The notes under the pieces are model-generated. The model ran no database searches. It worked only from the letters and a program-made list of their open reading frames with translations, and was not told the DNA's origin. A stretch of DNA of 64,000 bases, taken from positions 2,241,535-2,305,534 of the forward strand of contig NC_021985.1 of the NCBI RefSeq assembly GCF_000444875.1, given 5' to 3'. Within the stretch, counting starts at the first letter, position 1. The number at the start of each line of letters is the position of its first letter. Made by a program: the position numbers and the translations under genes. Below are positions 21,386-29,047 of this stretch, piece after piece. Source of the DNA: Streptomyces collinus Tu 365 (GTDB lineage Bacteria > Actinomycetota > Actinomycetes > Streptomycetales > Streptomycetaceae).

Positions 21386-21486
21386 AGGCCGGGAGCCGTC
21401 ACGCGGGCCCGTCCGGGCAGAAGGCCGCCAGCCGTCACGCGGGTCCCTCCGGGCGGGAGGCCGGGAGCCGTCACGCGGGCCGGGCT
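21386..21486. repeat. 36-bp tandem repeat, three copies
   Basis: Units begin at 21386, 21422 and 21458. Each carries the identical 14-mer AGCCGTCACGCGGG; the rest of the unit varies, and the third copy is truncated. The array lies between the 3' ends of cobI and the ZIP gene. The period is 12 codons, so a Ser-Arg-His-Ala-Gly peptide repeats in one frame, but no ribosome site or start supports translation. Confidence 0.9.
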
Positions 21487-21492
21487 GTGCGG

Positions 21493-22224
21493 TCAGCCGC
21501 CGGAGACGCCGACCACCAGCCAGATGAAGGCGGCGCCCGCCACCGTGCACAGCAGGGTGGAGCGGGCGGGGTGCTCGTGGTGGGCCTCGGGGAGGATCTC
21601 GGCGGCGGCGAGATAGAGCAGCACGCCGCCGAAGAGGCCGAGATAGCCGCCGAGCACCGGTTCGGGGATGTGGACGAACACGGTCGACAGCGCGCCCAGC
21701 AGGGGTGCGCAGGCGTCGGCCACGAGCATGCTTATCGCCCGGCGGCGCGCGTTGCCGTACAGGCTGGTGAGGGTGAAGGTGTTGAAGCCGTCGGCGAAGT
21801 CGTGCGCGATCACGGCGAGCGCGACGGAGGCGCCCATGCCGCCGCCCACCTGGAAGGCGGCGCCGATCGCCACGCCGTCCATGGCGCTGTGGCCGACCAT
21901 CGCGGCGGCCGCCGTCAGGCCCACCTCGGGCGCGCGGTGGTTGTGCTCGGCGCCGCCGTGGGCGGCCTGCCGTGCGGCCAGGGTGCGCTCGACCAGATGG
22001 GCGAGCAGGAATCCGGCCACGAACAGCAGCAGCGCGGCGGGCACGCCGAAGACCTCGCGGTCGGCCGCGTGCAGGGCCTCCGGGAGCAGGTCGAGGCCGA
22101 CCACACCGAGCATCAGACCGCCGGCCAGTCCCAGGACCAGGTGCCTGCGGTCGGTCACGCGCTGAGCCGTCCAGCCGCCGGCCAGCGTCATCAGGAACGC
22201 GCCGAGCGCGACGAAGACCGCCAT
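21493..22224 (-). CDS. ZIP family divalent metal transporter
   Basis: A 243-aa membrane protein with about seven to eight hydrophobic helices. ZIP metal-site residues are visible in AAMVGHSAMDGVAIGAAF (His-Ser and the following helix) and VIAHDFADGFNTF (His-Asp), with LYLAAAEILPEAHHEH near the C-terminus. A cytoplasmic His stretch, GGAEHNHRAPE, separates helices 3 and 4. ZIP proteins import zinc and sometimes cobalt, nickel, iron or manganese. Lying inside the cobalamin locus, cobalt is an attractive substrate, but this is inference. The ATG at 22224 has AAGGGG just upstream. It is convergent with cobI and divergent from cobM. Confidence 0.92.
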   Translation of the reverse strand: MAVFVALGAFLMTLAGGWTAQRVTDRRHLVLGLAGGLMLGVVGLDLLPEALHAADREVFGVPAALLLFVAGFLLAHLVERTLAARQAAHGGAEHNHRAPEVGLTAAAAMVGHSAMDGVAIGAAFQVGGGMGASVALAVIAHDFADGFNTFTLTSLYGNARRRAISMLVADACAPLLGALSTVFVHIPEPVLGGYLGLFGGVLLYLAAAEILPEAHHEHPARSTLLCTVAGAAFIWLVVGVSGG

Positions 22225-22342
22225 AGGCCCCTTGCTATCCGATGGAGGCGCCTTCGCGCACATCCGGGGGCGCGCACACTCCCCCAGACCCTGACATTTC
22301 ACTGATTCTGACTTGCGTTTCCCGTACGAGAGGACCCCTCCC

Positions 22343-23161
22343 ATGGCCGATGCCCCCACCGGCAAGGTGACCTTCGTCGGTGCCGGCCCCGGCGCCGCCG
22401 ACCTGCTGACCTTCCGTGCCGCGCGCGCGATCGCCGACGCCGACGTGGTGATCTGGGCGGCGAGCCTGGTCCAGGCGGAGGTCCTCGACCACGCGCGCGA
22501 GGGCGCGGAGATCCTGGACTCGGCCACCATGTCCCTGGAGGACGTCGTGGCCGTCTACCGGCGCGCCCTGGCCGAGGGGCTGAGGGTGGCGCGGATCCAC
22601 TCCGGCGACCCGGCGCTGTGGGGCGGTACGCAGGAGCAGCTCGACCGGTGCGCCGAGATCGGGATCGACACCGAGGTCGTGCCCGGCGTCTCGTCCTTCT
22701 CCGCCGTCGCCGCGCTCGCGCGGCGAGAGCTGACCATCCCGGAGGTCGCCCAGTCCGTGGTGCTCACCCGGCTCGGCGGCGGCAAGACGCCGATGCCGCC
22801 CGGCGAGGAGGTGCGCGAGTTCGCCCGGCACGGCACCACCATGGCCGTCTTCCTGTCGGCGGCCCGCAGCGGGCAGCTGGTGCGGGAGCTGCTGGAGGGC
22901 GGCTACCCGACCGACACCCCGGTGGTCGTCGCGTACCAGGCGACCTGGCCGGAGGAACTGCTCGCACGGTGCACGATCGGCACGCTGGAGGAGACGGTCA
23001 AGGAGCACAAGCTCTGGAAGCACACGCTGTTCCTGGTGGGCCCGGCCCTGGACGCCAGCGGGACCCGGTCGCACCTGTACCACCCGGGGCACTTCCACGG
23101 GTACCGCAAGGCCGACCCGGAGGCCCGGCGGGCCCTGCGCGAGCAGCGGGCGAAGAGTTGA
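22343..23161 (+). CDS. cobM: precorrin-4 C11-methyltransferase CobM
   Basis: A 272-aa SAM-dependent methylase converting precorrin-4 to precorrin-5. It has FVGAGPGAADLLT at the start, RIHSGDPALWG in the centre and EVVPGVSSFSAVAA. The ATG at 22343 has GAGAGGA about 8 bases upstream. It opens the second cob block, which has no riboswitch of its own that I can see; its promoter should lie in the 118-base gap to the ZIP start. Its TGA overlaps the TTG of cobL. Confidence 0.94.
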   Translation: MADAPTGKVTFVGAGPGAADLLTFRAARAIADADVVIWAASLVQAEVLDHAREGAEILDSATMSLEDVVAVYRRALAEGLRVARIHSGDPALWGGTQEQLDRCAEIGIDTEVVPGVSSFSAVAALARRELTIPEVAQSVVLTRLGGGKTPMPPGEEVREFARHGTTMAVFLSAARSGQLVRELLEGGYPTDTPVVVAYQATWPEELLARCTIGTLEETVKEHKLWKHTLFLVGPALDASGTRSHLYHPGHFHGYRKADPEARRALREQRAKS

Positions 23162-24399
23162 TCACGGTCGTCGGCACGGGGACCGGCGCGGGCGCGCCGC
23201 CGCCGGCGGACGTCCTGGCGCGGGCCGCGCTGGTCGTCGGCGGGCGGCGGCACCTGGACGCCGCACCGCTGCCCGAGGGAGCGGAGCGCGTCGTGCTCGG
23301 GCCACTGGCCCCCGCCCTGGACACGATCGCGGAGTACGTCGGGAAGGAGCTGCCGGTGGTCGTGCTGGCCTCCGGCGACCCCGGCTTCTTCGGGGTGGTG
23401 CGGGCGCTGGCCGAGCGGTTCGGTCCCGGACGCCTCGACGTGCGGCCCGGGGTGTCGTCGGTGGCGGCCGCGTTCGCGCGGATCGGGCTGCCGTGGGACG
23501 ACGCGGTCGTGGTGAGCGCGCACGGCCGGGACCCGCGCACGGCCGTCAACGTCTGCCGGGCGCATCCGAAGGTGGCGGTGCTGACCGGGCCCGGGGCCGG
23601 ACCCGCCGAGCTGGGCGCCGCGCTGGGCGAGGGGCGGGTCCTGGTGGTCGCGAGCGCGCTCGGCGATCCCGAGCGCGAACGGGTGGAGCGGGTGACGCCC
23701 GCCGAGGCCGCCGCCCGGGACTGGGGCCCGGCGGTGAACGTGGTGCTGTGCCTGGACGGGGCGCGGGCGCTCGGCGCGGTGCGCACGGTCGCCGGGGCGG
23801 CGGCCGGCCCGGCGGCGTGGGCGCTGCCCGAGGAGGCGTTCGCCCACCGGGACTCGATGATCACCAAGTTCGAGGTGCGGGCGCTGGCGCTGGCCCGGCT
23901 CGGTCCGCGCGCGGGCGACCTGGTGTGGGACGTCGGCGCCGGTTCCGGGTCGGTGGCCGTGGAGTGCGCGCGGTTCGGCGCGGCGGTCGTCGCCGTCGAG
24001 CGCGCCCCGGACGGCGTGGAGCGGATCCGCGCCAACGCGGCCGCCCACGGGGTCGACGTGCGCGTGGTGCACGGCACGGCGCCCGGGGCGCTGTCCGGCC
24101 TCGCCGACGACCCCGACGCGGTGTTCGTCGGCGGTGGCGGCCGGGAACTGCCCGCCGTCGTCACCGCCTGCGCCCGGCGGGCGCGGCGGACGGTCGTCGT
24201 GGCCGTGGCCGCGCTCGACCGGGTACCGGCCGCGCGTGCGGCGCTGGCCGGTGCCGGGTTCGACTGCGACGGGGTGCTGCTGCAGTCCTCGCGCCTCGCG
24301 CCGCTGCCCGGGGACGTGACCCGGCTGGCGGCGACCAATCCGGTGTTCCTGCTGTGGGGCGTCAGAACCCCGGTGTCCAGTGAAGGAGTTGCTCAGTGA
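23158..24399 (+). CDS. cobL: precorrin-6Y C5,15-methyltransferase (decarboxylating) CobL
   Basis: A 413-aa fusion of CbiE (about residues 1-200, TVVGTGTGAG and LASGDPGFFGVV) and CbiT (about 225-400, SAM loop WDVGAGSGSVAVE near residue 257). It methylates C5 and C15 and removes the C12 acetate carboxyl. The start is a TTG at 23158 overlapping the cobM stop as TTGA; the frame is open further upstream inside cobM but homology begins here. The GTGA overlap at its end couples it to the next gene. Confidence 0.92.
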   Translation: MITVVGTGTGAGAPPPADVLARAALVVGGRRHLDAAPLPEGAERVVLGPLAPALDTIAEYVGKELPVVVLASGDPGFFGVVRALAERFGPGRLDVRPGVSSVAAAFARIGLPWDDAVVVSAHGRDPRTAVNVCRAHPKVAVLTGPGAGPAELGAALGEGRVLVVASALGDPERERVERVTPAEAAARDWGPAVNVVLCLDGARALGAVRTVAGAAAGPAAWALPEEAFAHRDSMITKFEVRALALARLGPRAGDLVWDVGAGSGSVAVECARFGAAVVAVERAPDGVERIRANAAAHGVDVRVVHGTAPGALSGLADDPDAVFVGGGGRELPAVVTACARRARRTVVVAVAALDRVPAARAALAGAGFDCDGVLLQSSRLAPLPGDVTRLAATNPVFLLWGVRTPVSSEGVAQ

Positions 24400-26096
24400 T
24401 CGGCCTGATTTCCGCCACCGCGGCGGGGGCGGCGGCGCGGGACCGGCTGGCCTCGGCCTGGCCGGACCGCACGCGGGTGTACGACGGTCCCGTCGGGGAG
24501 TCCGTGCGGGCCGCGTTCGCGGAGTGCGACCGGCTGGTGTGCTTCCTCGCCACGGGCGCGGTGGTACGGCTGCTCGCGCCGCTGCTCGGCGACAAGGCGG
24601 CCGACCCGGGCGTGGTGTGCGTGGACGAGGGCGGCCGGTTCGCGGTGTCGCTGCTCGGCGGGCACGGCGGCGGGGCCAACGAACTCGCGCGTGAGGTCGG
24701 CGCGTTGCTGGGCGCCGAGCCGGTGGTGACCACCGCGACCGACGCGGTCGGGCTGCCGGGCCTGGACACCCTCGGGCTGCCGTACGAGGGCGCGGTGGCC
24801 GCGGTGTCCCGCGCCCTGCTGGACGGCGAGCCCGTGGCGCTCGACGCCGAGGTGGCGTGGCCGCTGCCGCCGCTGCCGTTCTCCGCGCGGGGCGAGTACA
24901 CCGTCCGGCTCACCGACCGGGCCGTCGCGCCGGGCGAGCGCGAGGTGCTGCTCAGACCGCCGACCCTGGTGGTCGGGGTCGGCGCGTCCCGCGGCGCGCC
25001 GGCCGAGGAGGTCGTCGGCCTGGTCGAGGAGGCGCTGCGCGAGGCGGGCCTGAGCGCCCGGTCCGTCGCCGAACTCGCCACCGTGGACGCCAAGTCCGGC
25101 GAGCCGGGCGTCGTGGCCGCGGCGGAACGGCTCGGGGTGCCCCTGGTGACGTACTCCGCCGAGGAACTGGCGGCCGTCGAGGTGCCGAACCCCTCCGAAG
25201 CCCCCCTCGCTGCCGTCGGCACCCCGTCCGTGGCCGAGGCCGCCGCCCTGCTGCGCGGCGGTGAACTCCTCGTGCCCAAGCGCAAGTCGGAGCGCGCCGA
25301 CGGGCAGCCGGCCATGGCGACCTGCGCCGTCGTACGGCGGCCCGGGCGCGGCCGGCTCGCGGTGGTCGGGCTCGGGCCGGGTGCCCGGGACCTGCTCACC
25401 CCGCGCGCCGCGGCGGAGCTGCGCCGGGCCTCCGTCCTGGTCGGACTCGACCAGTACGTCGACCAGATCCGCGACCTGCTGCGGCCCGGCACCCGGGTGC
25501 TGGAGTCGGGTCTGGGCGCCGAGGAGGAGCGGGCCCGCACGGCGGTCGCCGAGGCCCGTGCGGGGCACGCGGTGGCGCTGATCGGCAGCGGGGACGCGGG
25601 CGTGTACGCCATGGCCTCCCCGGCGCTCGCCGAGGCGTCCGACGACATCGACGTGGTCGGGGTGCCCGGGGTGACGGCCGCGCTGGCCGCCGGGGCGATC
25701 CTGGGCGCGCCGCTGGGCCACGACCACGTGTCGATCTCACTGTCCGACCTGCACACGCCGTGGGAGGTGATCGAGCGCCGGGTGCGCGCCGCGGCCGAGT
25801 CGGACCTCGTGGTCACCTTCTACAACCCGCGTTCCCGGGGCCGTGACTGGCAGCTCCCCAAGGCGCTGGCGATCCTCGCCGGGCACCGGGAGCCGCGGAC
25901 GCCCGTCGGTGTCGTGCGCAACGCGTCGCGGCCGGACGGGTCGAGCCGGGTGACGACGCTCGGCGCCCTCGACCCGGCGACGGTCGACATGATGACGGTC
26001 GTGACCGTCGGCAACACGGCGACCCGGAACATCGCGGGGCGCATGGTGACCCCGCGCGGCTACCGCTGGCAGGGCGCCGGGGAGGAGGCCCGGTGA
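24396..26096 (+). CDS. cobJ: CbiG-CobJ fusion: precorrin-3B C17-methyltransferase
   Basis: A 566-aa two-domain protein. The N-terminal half (1 to about 310) is CbiG-like: LVCFLATGAVVRLL, LLGGHGGGANELAREV and GVGASRGAPAEEVVGLV. CbiG opens the ring lactone in the anaerobic pathway. The C-terminal half (from about 322, VVGLGPGARDLLTPRA; IGSGDAGVYAMA) is the CobJ/CbiH ring-contracting methylase. Such fusions are known in actinobacteria. The GTG at 24396 has AAGGAG 7 bases upstream and overlaps the cobL stop. Having a CbiG half beside CobN is notable because these belong to opposite routes. Confidence 0.93.
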   Translation: MIGLISATAAGAAARDRLASAWPDRTRVYDGPVGESVRAAFAECDRLVCFLATGAVVRLLAPLLGDKAADPGVVCVDEGGRFAVSLLGGHGGGANELAREVGALLGAEPVVTTATDAVGLPGLDTLGLPYEGAVAAVSRALLDGEPVALDAEVAWPLPPLPFSARGEYTVRLTDRAVAPGEREVLLRPPTLVVGVGASRGAPAEEVVGLVEEALREAGLSARSVAELATVDAKSGEPGVVAAAERLGVPLVTYSAEELAAVEVPNPSEAPLAAVGTPSVAEAAALLRGGELLVPKRKSERADGQPAMATCAVVRRPGRGRLAVVGLGPGARDLLTPRAAAELRRASVLVGLDQYVDQIRDLLRPGTRVLESGLGAEEERARTAVAEARAGHAVALIGSGDAGVYAMASPALAEASDDIDVVGVPGVTAALAAGAILGAPLGHDHVSISLSDLHTPWEVIERRVRAAAESDLVVTFYNPRSRGRDWQLPKALAILAGHREPRTPVGVVRNASRPDGSSRVTTLGALDPATVDMMTVVTVGNTATRNIAGRMVTPRGYRWQGAGEEAR

Positions 26097-26680
26097 ACCG
26101 GATCGTCCACCCCATCGAGCAGGAGTCCTACCGGCGGCTGCGGGCCCGGCTCGACACCTCCGGCTTCCCGCCGCTGACCCGGGCGGTGGTGGAGCGGGTC
26201 ATCCACTCGGCCGCCGACCTGGAGTACGCGGACGATCTCGTCATGGCCGAGGAGGACCTGGTGAGGGCGCACGCCGCGCTGCACGCCGGGGCGCCGGTCG
26301 TCGTGGACGTCGAGATGGTCGGCGCCGGCATCACCCGCCGGGAGACCGTCTGCCGGCTCAAGGACGGTACGGCCGGACCCGGGCTGACGCGCTCGGCGCA
26401 CGGGATCCGGCTCGCCTTCGAACAGGTCGGCCCGGGCGCCCTGTGGGTCATCGGCAACGCGCCGACCGCGCTGGAGGAGCTGCTGACCCTGGACGCCTCC
26501 CCCGCACTCGTCATCGGCCTGCCCGTCGGCTTCGTCGGCGCGGTCGAGTCCAAGGAGGCGCTGCGCGCGAGCGGACTGCCCGCCGTGAGCAACGTGTCCG
26601 AGAAGGGCGGCTCGGCGGTCGCCTCCGCCGCGCTCAACGCCCTGCTGTACCACCCCGTTTCACCTGAGGAGACCTCGTGA
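26093..26680 (+). CDS. cobH: precorrin-8X methylmutase CobH/CbiC
   Basis: A 195-aa protein that moves the C11 methyl group to C12, giving hydrogenobyrinate (or cobyrinate). Family stretches are HPIEQESYRRLRARLD, VIHSAADLEYADDLV (the catalytic His lies in this region) and VIGLPVGFVGAVESKEAL. The GTG at 26093 overlaps the previous stop as GTGA. Its length of 195 residues is close to the family norm of about 210. Confidence 0.94.
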   Translation: MNRIVHPIEQESYRRLRARLDTSGFPPLTRAVVERVIHSAADLEYADDLVMAEEDLVRAHAALHAGAPVVVDVEMVGAGITRRETVCRLKDGTAGPGLTRSAHGIRLAFEQVGPGALWVIGNAPTALEELLTLDASPALVIGLPVGFVGAVESKEALRASGLPAVSNVSEKGGSAVASAALNALLYHPVSPEETS

Positions 26681-27588
26681 CCACCCCGCCCGCCCTGCTC
26701 ATCGCCGGCCACGGCACCCGTGACGACGCCGGAGCCGAGGCGTTCCGCGACTTCGTCCGGGAGCTGGGCCGCCGCCACCCCCAACTGCCCGTCGCGGGCG
26801 GCTTCATCGAGCTGTCCCCGCCGCCGCTCGGCGACGCCGTCGCCGAGCTGGTCGGACGGGGCGTGCGCCGGTTCGCGGCCGTACCGCTGATGCTGGTGTC
26901 CGCCGGGCACGCCAAGGGGGACATCCCGGCGGCGCTGGCCCGGGAGAAGGAGCGGCACCCGGGGATCTCGTACACCTACGGCCGTCCGCTGGGCCCCCAC
27001 CCGGCGCTGCTGAACGTGCTGGAGCGGCGCCTGGACGAGGTGCTGGACGGTGCCGACCGGTCCGAGGTGACCGTGCTGCTGGTCGGGCGCGGCTCGACCG
27101 ACCCGGACGCCAACGCCGAGGTGCACAAGGCGGCCCGGCTGCTGTGGGAGGGGCGCGGGTACGCCGGGGTCGAGACGGCCTTCGTGTCGCTCGCGGCGCC
27201 GGACGTGCCGAGCGGTCTCGACCGCTGCGCCAGGCTGGGGGCGCGGCGGATCGTCGTGCTGCCGTACTTCCTGTTCACCGGCATCCTGCCGGACCGGGTG
27301 CGGCGGCAGACCGAGGAGTGGGCGGCCGCCCACCCGGAGACCGAGGTGCGTTCGGCGGACGTCATCGGGCCCGAGCCGGAGCTGCTCGACCTGGTGATGG
27401 AGCGGTACGAGGAGGCCGTCCGCGGTGACCTGCGCATGAACTGCGACTCGTGCGTGTACCGGATCGCGCTGCCGGGCTTCGAGGACAAGGTGGGGCTGCC
27501 GCAGCAGCCGCACTTCCACCCGGACGACGACGGGCACCACCACGGGCACCACCCTCATGGGGGGCACTCGCACAGCCATGCGCACTGA
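26677..27588 (+). CDS. cbiX: CbiX-type sirohydrochlorin chelatase with His-rich tail
   Basis: A 303-aa protein with two CbiX/SirB half-domains. The first holds LLIAGHGTRDDAG and AVPLMLVSAGHAKGDIP with chelatase His residues; the second holds VTVLLVGRGSTDPDAN and VLPYFLFTGILPDRV. The last 25 residues are extremely His-rich (DDGHHHGHH and GGHSHSHAH) and probably bind metal. The enzyme family puts cobalt (or iron, for siroheme) into sirohydrochlorin, which is the early-insertion step. The GTG at 26677 overlaps the cobH stop. It overlaps cobC by 11 bases at its end. Its true metal here is uncertain. Confidence 0.92.
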   Translation: MTTPPALLIAGHGTRDDAGAEAFRDFVRELGRRHPQLPVAGGFIELSPPPLGDAVAELVGRGVRRFAAVPLMLVSAGHAKGDIPAALAREKERHPGISYTYGRPLGPHPALLNVLERRLDEVLDGADRSEVTVLLVGRGSTDPDANAEVHKAARLLWEGRGYAGVETAFVSLAAPDVPSGLDRCARLGARRIVVLPYFLFTGILPDRVRRQTEEWAAAHPETEVRSADVIGPEPELLDLVMERYEEAVRGDLRMNCDSCVYRIALPGFEDKVGLPQQPHFHPDDDGHHHGHHPHGGHSHSHAH

Positions 27589-28669
27589 GGACGACCGGGA
27601 GGCCTCGGGCACCGGGCACGATCTGCGCCACCACGGGGACGCCGAGGTGCGGGACGACGGGGCCGGACTGGTCGACCTCGCCGTCAACGTCCGCGCGGAC
27701 ACGCCTCCGCGCTGGCTGCGCGAGGAGATCTCCGGATCGCTGGCGTCGCTTGCGGCCTACCCGGACGGGCGGGCCGCGCGGGTCGCGGTGGCCGAGCGGC
27801 ACGGACTGCCGGTGGAGCGGGTGCTGCTGACGGCGGGGGCGGCGGAGGCGTTCGTGCTGCTGGCGCGGGCGCTGAAGGTGCGCCGGCCGGTCGTGGTGCA
27901 CCCGCAGTTCACGGAGCCGGAGGCGGCGTTGCGCGACGCGGGGCACACGGTGGACCGGGTGCTGCTGCGGGAGGCGGACGGCTTCCGGCTCGACCCGGCG
28001 GCGGTTCCCGAGGACGCGGATCTGGTGGTGGTCGGCAACCCGACGAACCCCACGTCGGTGCTGCACCCGGCCGGGACGATCGCCGGGCTCGCCCGGCCCG
28101 GGCGGACGCTGGTGGTCGACGAGGCGTTCATGGACGCGGTGCCGGGCGAGCGGGAGGCGCTGGCGGGGCGGACCGACGTGCCCGGTCTCGTCGTGCTGCG
28201 CAGCCTGACCAAGACGTGGGGTCTGGCCGGGCTGCGGATCGGGTACGTGCTGGCCGAGGCCGGGGTCGTCGCCGAGCTGGAGCGCGCCCAGCCGCTGTGG
28301 CCGGTGTCGACGCCGGCGCTGGTCGCGGCCCGTGCGTGCCTGGCGCCGCGCGCGCTGGCGGAGGCGGCGCACGCGGCCCACCGGACCGCCGCGGACCGCG
28401 CCCACCTGGTGGCCGGCCTGACCGGCCTCGCGGACCGCGGCGTGCGGGTGGTGTCCCCGGCCGAGGGCCCGTTCGTGCTGGTGCGCCTGCCGGACGCGGC
28501 CGCGCTGCGGCACCGGCTGCGGGACCTGGGCTACGCGGTGCGCCGCGGAGACACGTTCCCGGGCCTGGACGAAGGGTGGATCCGCATCGCCGTCCGCGAC
28601 CGCGCCACGGCGACGGACTTCCTGCGCGCCCTGACGGCGGTGCTGCCTCAGGGGCCTCGGGGTCCCTGA
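27578..28669 (+). CDS. cobC: PLP-dependent aminotransferase-fold protein CobC (threonine-phosphate decarboxylase-like)
   Basis: A 363-aa fold-type I PLP enzyme. The internal aldimine Lys (about Lys212) is in LRSLTKTWGLAGLRIGY; VVGNPTNPTS and VVDEAFMDA give the other cofactor contacts. By position and similarity it would supply (R)-1-amino-2-propanol phosphate for CobD. Close relatives are also labelled histidinol-phosphate aminotransferase-like. The ATG at 27578 overlaps the cbiX end by 11 bases, with a run of six G about 13 bases upstream; an ATG at 27557 has no ribosome site. It ends the cob locus. Confidence 0.9.
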   Translation: MRTEDDREASGTGHDLRHHGDAEVRDDGAGLVDLAVNVRADTPPRWLREEISGSLASLAAYPDGRAARVAVAERHGLPVERVLLTAGAAEAFVLLARALKVRRPVVVHPQFTEPEAALRDAGHTVDRVLLREADGFRLDPAAVPEDADLVVVGNPTNPTSVLHPAGTIAGLARPGRTLVVDEAFMDAVPGEREALAGRTDVPGLVVLRSLTKTWGLAGLRIGYVLAEAGVVAELERAQPLWPVSTPALVAARACLAPRALAEAAHAAHRTAADRAHLVAGLTGLADRGVRVVSPAEGPFVLVRLPDAAALRHRLRDLGYAVRRGDTFPGLDEGWIRIAVRDRATATDFLRALTAVLPQGPRGP

Positions 28670-28824
28670 CGGGACCCTGCCCACGGGGCCCGGCGGCCCC
28701 CGCCGCCACGGCGATCCGCCCTCGACCGGCAGGGGCCCGGACCGGCGCCCGGCCCGGCGCCGCCGCCCGTACGGAGACGGCGATCCTGCCGTGGAGCCCC
28801 GAGGCCCCCGCGCGGGGCGCCGTG

Positions 28825-29032
28825 AGCCGACAGACCGTCACGCGGCCGGACGCCCACCCGCCCGGCCCTGCGGCCCTTTCGGCCCAGCCCCGACGCAAGC
28901 GCGCCGACGGCCGTCCCGCCGCAGCGGCCCCGGAGGAGACCCGCCCGACCACGCCTACGGGACGTAGCGGCCCCCGACACACCGCCGTCAGCCGACAGAC
29001 CGTCACGCGGCCGGACGCCCACCCGCCCGGCC
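28825..29032. repeat. 43-bp perfect direct repeat, two copies
   Basis: Copies at 28825-28867 and 28990-29032, identical over 43 bases and extendable to the left with one mismatch. Both contain ACCGTCACGCGG, sharing an 11-mer with the tandem array after cobI. The 165-base spacing is a multiple of three. They lie in the gap between the 3' ends of cobC and the convergent LAETG gene; the rest of this 378-base gap holds only weaker repeats (two ACGGCGATCC sites at about 28706 and 28777). Confidence 0.92.
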
Positions 29033-29047
29033 GTGGGGGCGTGGGGG

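Noticed and set aside
21386-21486. CRISPR-like array.
   Set aside because: The repeats are head-to-tail with no unique spacers of constant length, and no cas gene is near.
22225-22342. A second cobalamin riboswitch before cobM.
   Set aside because: The 118-base gap is too short and lacks the conserved core and B12 box seen at 10.3-10.5 kb.
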